From JBBQDZ01 sp038237515 (lineage in GTDB: Bacteria > Actinomycetota > Thermoleophilia > Gaiellales > Gaiellaceae), in the NCBI GenBank assembly GCA_038237515.1, contig JBBRYP010000074.1:1-18732 (forward strand): DNA of 18,732 bases, read 5' to 3'. The position numbers were made by a program, and so were the translations under genes. The notes under the pieces were generated by a model, which worked only from the letters and a program-made list of their open reading frames with translations, was not told the origin of the DNA and searched no databases. Positions 14,920 to 18,732 of this stretch are shown here, one piece after another; position 1 is the first letter of the stretch; each line of letters begins with the position of its first letter.

Positions 14920-16041
14920 GTGAGCGCAGTGCCGACGATTACCCTCTTCGTCGATCCGCTGACACATCACTTCGAGCGGGACGCGCTGTTCGACCTCGCC
15001 CGAGCGCCGGTCTCCGGCGACAGCATCCTGGAGCCGTATGTGCACCTGCGCCACTGGCTCGCGGAGAGAGGCGTCGCAACGCACACCGCTGATCTGTTGA
15101 TGCGGGGAGAAGTCGGGCCGAGCGACGTCAACGTGTACGTGACGATGGGCATGCGCACGCGCTACAAGAGGCTGGCGCGCCGCGGCGACGTGAGCCTGAG
15201 CGCCTTCTTCGTTCCCGAGTGCCCGATCGCAGACCCACTGCTCTTCGAGCAGCTCTACGAGGTGAGCGGTGACTTCAAGCGCATCTACTCGTTCAGCGAT
15301 GACGCCGCGCTGCGGCCGTTCCTGCGCGGACCGGTGTCCTTCCGCCCGTTCCGCTACCCGTACGCCTTCGACGACGTGCACGAGGAGGCGTGGGCGCGAA
15401 GCGAGCGCGGCTTCCTGGTCATGATCAACGGCAACAAGGTGCCGCCGTTGAAGACCCGGGAGCTCTACACCGAGCGGCTCCGAGCGATCGCATACTTCGG
15501 CGCGCGCGACGAGATCGACCTCTACGGCATCGGCTGGCACGGTCCCTCGTATCGGATCGGCAGGACACGCATGCCGGGGACGGTGCAGATGCTGCAATAC
15601 AGGGTCGACGGATTGCTCGATCGCCTCCGTCCCGATCCGCTGCTCGCAGCTGCCAGACGCGTCTGGAAAGGCTCGGTGGCGGTAAAGGCCGACGCGCTCA
15701 GCCGTTACACGTTCGCGATCTGCTTCGAGAATCAGATCCTGGACGGCTGGGTGACCGAGAAGATCTTCGATTGCCTCGCGGCGGGCACCGTTCCCGTCTA
15801 TCTCGGCGCGCCGGACATCGAGCGGTGGGTCGCGCCGGAGTGCTTCGTCGACATGCGCCGCTTCTCGGGCTACGACGAGCTGCGCGCCTACCTCCGCGAC
15901 CTCTCGCCGGCGGAGATCGGGGCGTATCGCGAGGCAGGGCGCGCGTACTTCGGCTCGGAGCAGTTCCGGCCGTTCACGAAGCAGGCCTTCGCCGAGATCT
16001 TCGGCGAGATCCTGGCCGAGGATGCAGGAGTCTCGCTGTGA
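14920..16041 (+). CDS. Glycosyltransferase family 10 (alpha-fucosyltransferase-like)
   Basis: This gene encodes 373 residues from GTG 14920. The C-terminal half carries the GT10 signature: FAICFENQILDGWVTEK (265-281) followed by IFDCLAAGTVPVYLGAPD (282-299), matching the FEN...G(Y/W)VTEK(I/L)...AGT(V/I)P(V/I)Y.G pattern of alpha-1,3/1,4-fucosyltransferases. Family members use GDP-L-fucose, and the GDP-binding region is the part conserved here. It lacks a signal or membrane segment, so it is likely cytosolic. The N-terminal acceptor domain is not recognisable. The start is uncertain: GTG 14929 is an in-frame alternative and neither has a good ribosome site. The stop overlaps the next gene (GTGA). 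A GDP-sugar donor would fit the GME-like epimerase at the head of the operon. Confidence 0.87.
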   Translation: MSAVPTITLFVDPLTHHFERDALFDLARAPVSGDSILEPYVHLRHWLAERGVATHTADLLMRGEVGPSDVNVYVTMGMRTRYKRLARRGDVSLSAFFVPECPIADPLLFEQLYEVSGDFKRIYSFSDDAALRPFLRGPVSFRPFRYPYAFDDVHEEAWARSERGFLVMINGNKVPPLKTRELYTERLRAIAYFGARDEIDLYGIGWHGPSYRIGRTRMPGTVQMLQYRVDGLLDRLRPDPLLAAARRVWKGSVAVKADALSRYTFAICFENQILDGWVTEKIFDCLAAGTVPVYLGAPDIERWVAPECFVDMRRFSGYDELRAYLRDLSPAEIGAYREAGRAYFGSEQFRPFTKQAFAEIFGEILAEDAGVSL

Positions 16042-17276
16042 ACGGACGGCTCCGCGTGCTCGTCGTCTCGCGGCCGTACCCGAGCGACTTGCTGCCGACC
16101 CTCGGGCTGTGGGTGGAGACGCCCACCATCCTGCTCGCCCGGAGCTGCGAGGTGGTCGTGGTGTCCGCGGTTCCGTGGTGTCCGCCGCTTCCGGACGCTG
16201 GGCCGCTGCGCCAGTACGTCCGCTTCCGGGGCATCGCGCGCCGGGAGGTTCGCAGCGGGGTCGAGGTGCTGCGACCCCGCTTCCTGGCCGGCACCGGCAC
16301 CTCGCTCTACTCCCTCGAGAGCCGCGCCACCTACCTCGCCTTCCGCCGTGAGGTGGATCGGATTCGCGAACGTTTCCCGTTCGACCTCATCCACGCGCAC
16401 ATGATCTATCCCGAGGGCGCGGTCGCCCATCGGCTGAGCCGCCGTTACGGCATCCCCTTCGTCGTCACCGAGCATGCGCCGTGGACCGAGCGCTGGTTCC
16501 GCGCTCGCGCCGTCCGCCGCGAGGCCCTGGCCGCGGCCGGCGCCGCCTCCTCGCTGCTCGCGGTCTCGACTTCGGTTCGCGACACGATCGTCTCGTACAC
16601 CGGCGACGCCACTCGCATCCGTGTGATTCCGGTCGGCGTCGACGCCGAGACGTTCCCACTCGGGAAGACGGAGCGGCGGCCCGACCAGATCCTCTTCGCC
16701 GGCTGGATCAACTACACGAAGGGGATCGACGTGCTGCTCCGCGCGATGGAGCTGCTCGAGCGGCGCGGGCACCCCGGCCGGCTGCTCCTCGCGGGCGGTG
16801 CGATCTATCGCAACACCCGTCGCCAGGAGGAGCGTCTGCGGGAGCTCGCCGCCTCACTCGACCTCGGCGACCGGGTGAGCTTCCTGGGCCGGCAGCCACA
16901 GGCGGAGGTCGCGCGGCTGATGGCGCAGAGCGCCGTCGTCGTCCTGCCGAGCCGGGCGGAGAGCTTCGGCGCCGTCCTCGTCGAAGCGCTCGCCACGGGC
17001 ACGCCGGTCGTCGCGACCCGCTGCGGCGGCCCCGAGGACATCGTCACGGACGAGGTCGGCGTGCTCGTGCGGCGAGAGGATCCGGAGGCGCTCGCCGACG
17101 CCCTCGTGACCGTCCTACGCTCGCGAGCTCGATACGAGCCGGGGCTGCTGCGGGAGTACGCACTGCGCCACTTCGGGTGGGACCGCGTCATCGAGCAGAT
17201 TCAGGACGCCTATCTCGAGGCGACTGGAACTCCGGGCGCGAGGGCTGCTCCACTGCTCCAGGAAGCGCGAGCGTGA
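16038..17276 (+). CDS. GT4 family glycosyltransferase
   Basis: This gene encodes 412 residues with a GT-B fold. The N-terminal domain starts with LRVLVVSRPYPSD and has FDLIHAHMIYPEGAVA (115-130) and VVTEHAPW (142-149). The linker has RVIPVGVD (195-202), then ILFAGWINYTKGIDVLLRAM (218-237). The donor site carries the EX7E motif, ESFGAVLVE (308-316), followed by ALATGTPVVATRCGGPEDIV. This is a retaining transferase; the sugar is not predictable. It starts at GTG 16038, overlapping the GT10 TGA by four bases, with GGAG at 16027-16030 seven nt upstream. Its own TGA overlaps the flippase GTG in the same way. Confidence 0.93.
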   Translation: MNGRLRVLVVSRPYPSDLLPTLGLWVETPTILLARSCEVVVVSAVPWCPPLPDAGPLRQYVRFRGIARREVRSGVEVLRPRFLAGTGTSLYSLESRATYLAFRREVDRIRERFPFDLIHAHMIYPEGAVAHRLSRRYGIPFVVTEHAPWTERWFRARAVRREALAAAGAASSLLAVSTSVRDTIVSYTGDATRIRVIPVGVDAETFPLGKTERRPDQILFAGWINYTKGIDVLLRAMELLERRGHPGRLLLAGGAIYRNTRRQEERLRELAASLDLGDRVSFLGRQPQAEVARLMAQSAVVVLPSRAESFGAVLVEALATGTPVVATRCGGPEDIVTDEVGVLVRREDPEALADALVTVLRSRARYEPGLLREYALRHFGWDRVIEQIQDAYLEATGTPGARAAPLLQEARA

Positions 17277-18622
17277 GCGGGAGGGTCGCGGCCCTGGTGC
17301 GTGCCGGCGGGGAGCTCGGGCCGCTGCGCCGCCTGGACGGCGTCGAGCGCACGCTCGTGATCGGCATGACCGGCACGGTGCTCCTGAACGTCGCGCAGAC
17401 CCTGCTGACCTTCGGGGTCACGCTCTCCCTCTCGCGGATGCTCGGGGCAGACGGGCTCGGCGCCTACGCCTACGCGTTCGCCTGGGCGTCGCTTCTCGCC
17501 GTTCCCTCGGTGCTCGGCATCACGCCCCTGATCGTGCGCAACGTCGCCGCCTACCGGCAGCGCGAGCAGTGGGGCCTGCTGCGAGGCATGCTGAGCCGGG
17601 CGAATCACGCCGTCCTCGCCAGCTCCGCGCTGCTCGTCGCCGGCGGCGCCGGGGCCGCTTTGATCGTGAACGGCTCGAAGCACCAGCTCCTCTACCCCGT
17701 CCTCGTCGCGCTGCCGCTCGTCCCGATCGTCGCGCTGACGAGCATCAGGCAGGCGGCGATGCAGGGGCTCGGTCGCGTCGTCCTCGGCCGCCTGCCGGAG
17801 ACGCTCGTCGCGCCCGCGCTCTTCCTCGCGCTGATCGGCGCCGCCTACGCCCTGGAGCAGGGAAAGCTCTCGGCGACGTGGGCGGTCGCGTTGCAGATCG
17901 CATCCGTCTTCGTCACGCTCGTGGTCGGCGCGGTTCTCCTCCGTAGGGCGCTGCCCCACCACGTGCGCTCGGAGCCCGCCCAGCACGAGATGAGGGAGTG
18001 GATTCGCAGCGCCCTGCCGCTCCTCGTCTTCAGCGGCGTCCAGGCCCTGAACGCGCAGATCGACGTCATCCTGCTGGGGGCGATCAAGGGTTCGACCGAC
18101 GCGGGTCTCTTCAGCGTCGCCACCCGGGCCTCCGGCCTCGTGACATTCCTGCTGCTCGCTGCCGGCTACCCGCTGTCGCCGGTGATCGCCCGCCTCCATG
18201 CGGCGGGCGAGACGGCACTCCTGCGGCGAACGGTGCGACGGGCGGCGATCGGCATCTTCCTCGCCTCGCTGCCTCTTGCCATCGGCGTCGTGATGCTCGC
18301 CCGCCCGCTGCTCGCGCTCTTCGGTGGAGAGTTCAAGGGCGGGGTGACGACGCTCGTCCTGCTCGCCTTCGCGCAGCTCATCTACACCGCGACCGGTCTC
18401 GCCGGCATGGTGCTCGTGATGACGGGCCAAGAGTCCTCGCTCGTCCGCGGAGTCGCCGCCGGCGCGGTCGCGAGCGTCGTCCTGAACGCGGCCTTGATCC
18501 CGCCGTACGGTCTCAACGGCGCGGCCGTCGCGTCGCTGATCGGGAGCGCGATCATGAATCTCTCCCTCGTCTACTACGCGCGGCGGCGATCGCGGATCGC
18601 GTCGTCGGCGTTCGGGATCTAG
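17273..18622 (+). CDS. Wzx-like polysaccharide flippase (MOP/MATE superfamily)
   Basis: This gene encodes 449 residues with about 12 hydrophobic helices spread over the whole length. It begins with TGTVLLNVAQTLLTFGVTLSLSR and LGADGLGAYAYAFAWASLLA, an arrangement typical of PST/Wzx exporters (a helix followed by R.LG...G.Y). The mid region has SALPLLVFSGVQALNAQIDVILLG, corresponding to the start of the second six-helix bundle, and the C-terminus ends YYARRRSRIASSAFGI. The expected function is to flip the undecaprenyl-linked oligosaccharide across the cytoplasmic membrane. The start GTG 17273 overlaps the GT4 stop (GTGA). It is the last gene of the operon; the stop codon is embedded in the left arm of a 12-bp inverted repeat. 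Assignment to Wzx rather than another MOP exporter rests on the neighbouring transferases. Confidence 0.9.
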   Translation: MSGRVAALVRAGGELGPLRRLDGVERTLVIGMTGTVLLNVAQTLLTFGVTLSLSRMLGADGLGAYAYAFAWASLLAVPSVLGITPLIVRNVAAYRQREQWGLLRGMLSRANHAVLASSALLVAGGAGAALIVNGSKHQLLYPVLVALPLVPIVALTSIRQAAMQGLGRVVLGRLPETLVAPALFLALIGAAYALEQGKLSATWAVALQIASVFVTLVVGAVLLRRALPHHVRSEPAQHEMREWIRSALPLLVFSGVQALNAQIDVILLGAIKGSTDAGLFSVATRASGLVTFLLLAAGYPLSPVIARLHAAGETALLRRTVRRAAIGIFLASLPLAIGVVMLARPLLALFGGEFKGGVTTLVLLAFAQLIYTATGLAGMVLVMTGQESSLVRGVAAGAVASVVLNAALIPPYGLNGAAVASLIGSAIMNLSLVYYARRRSRIASSAFGI

Positions 18623-18676
18623 TGCGGCGTCTCCCAACGTTTCGCTCGAAACTGACGGTTCGCCGACGCCGCACTA
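18620..18676. repeat. 12-bp perfect inverted repeat starting on the flippase stop codon
   Basis: TAGTGCGGCGTC (18620-18631) and GACGCCGCACTA (18665-18676) are perfect reverse complements around a 33-nt centre. The centre contains a smaller hairpin, GTTTC-GCTC-GAAAC (18639-18652). The first three bases of the left arm are the flippase TAG. It could be a terminator, a REP-like extragenic palindrome, or the end of a small non-autonomous element. Confidence 0.7.
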
Positions 18677-18725
18677 TTCCGGCCGCTCTGCGGCGGGCGG
18701 CCGCGAAGCGGCCGAGTAGTGCGGC
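18668..18725. repeat. Second nested inverted repeat sharing an arm with the first
   Basis: GCCGCACTA (18668-18676), part of the right arm of the first palindrome, is also the reverse complement of TAGTGCGGC (18717-18725). The three related arms therefore alternate in orientation (plus, minus, plus), allowing alternative folds. Confidence 0.65.
18680..18714 (+). terminator. GC-rich hairpins, possible operon terminator
   Basis: CGGCCGC occurs at 18680-18686 and 18698-18704, and its complement GCGGCCG at 18697-18703 and 18708-18714. Two mutually exclusive 7-bp hairpins are possible, one with a GAA loop. There is no T-tract, as is common in high-GC actinobacteria. Confidence 0.4.
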
Positions 18726-18732
18726 CTCCACC

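Noticed and set aside
17210..18637. 475-codon antisense open frame across the flippase gene
   Set aside because: Highly charged composition is the expected mirror of hydrophobic codons on the plus strand; no start signal or domain.
18620..18732. Terminal inverted repeats considered as an insertion sequence
   Set aside because: No transposase frame or target-site duplication is visible in the window; kept only as palindromic repeats of uncertain nature.

Overview
The window looks like a chromosomal segment of a high-GC actinobacterium, most likely class Thermoleophilia (Gaiellales/Solirubrobacterales). This rests on strong G/C preference at third codon positions, frequent GTG starts, and secreted proteins with Ig-like modules of the form YQWRRCD...C..I.GAT..TY.L...DVGS.IRVRVTA.N, which I associate with that class. 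The assignment is inference, because no rRNA or tRNA gene is present. Thirteen protein-coding genes fill the window, and no gene-free stretch exceeds about 155 bases.

Region A (1-7089, minus strand) holds three large exported beta-propeller proteins. Two are tandem paralogues of about 820-890 residues: signal peptide, six NHL-type blades with an exact 56-residue period, two Ig-like modules and a LamG/concanavalin-like domain. The leftmost is cut by the window edge and has a different C-terminus. The third is a seven-bladed SBBP-repeat protein that shares a C-terminal fibronectin-like module with the middle gene.

Region B (7243-10000, plus strand) is a compact three-gene unit: a membrane-attached GT2 glycosyltransferase, an AHL-lactonase-like metallo-beta-lactamase-fold hydrolase, and a Gfo/Idh/MocA sugar-type oxidoreductase. 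It converges, 10 bases apart, on a minus-strand SAM methyltransferase (10011-10778) that appears to be leaderless.

Region C (10934-18622, plus strand) is a six-gene, mostly translationally coupled operon for a surface glycan: an extended-SDR nucleotide-sugar epimerase resembling GDP-mannose 3,5-epimerase, a GT2, an AsnB-type glutamine amidotransferase, a GT10 (alpha-fucosyltransferase family) enzyme, a GT4 and a Wzx-like flippase. A cluster of nested palindromes begins on the flippase stop codon and runs to the window end.

Together, regions B and C look like part of a Wzx-type cell-surface polysaccharide locus. It can make and modify a sugar nucleotide, add several sugars, probably amidate an acidic residue, and flip the lipid-linked unit. 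No initiating phosphoglycosyltransferase, Wzy polymerase or chain-length regulator is seen here, so the locus may extend beyond the window or depend on genes elsewhere. The neighbouring secreted propeller/LamG proteins could be surface partners of this glycan, but that link rests only on proximity.
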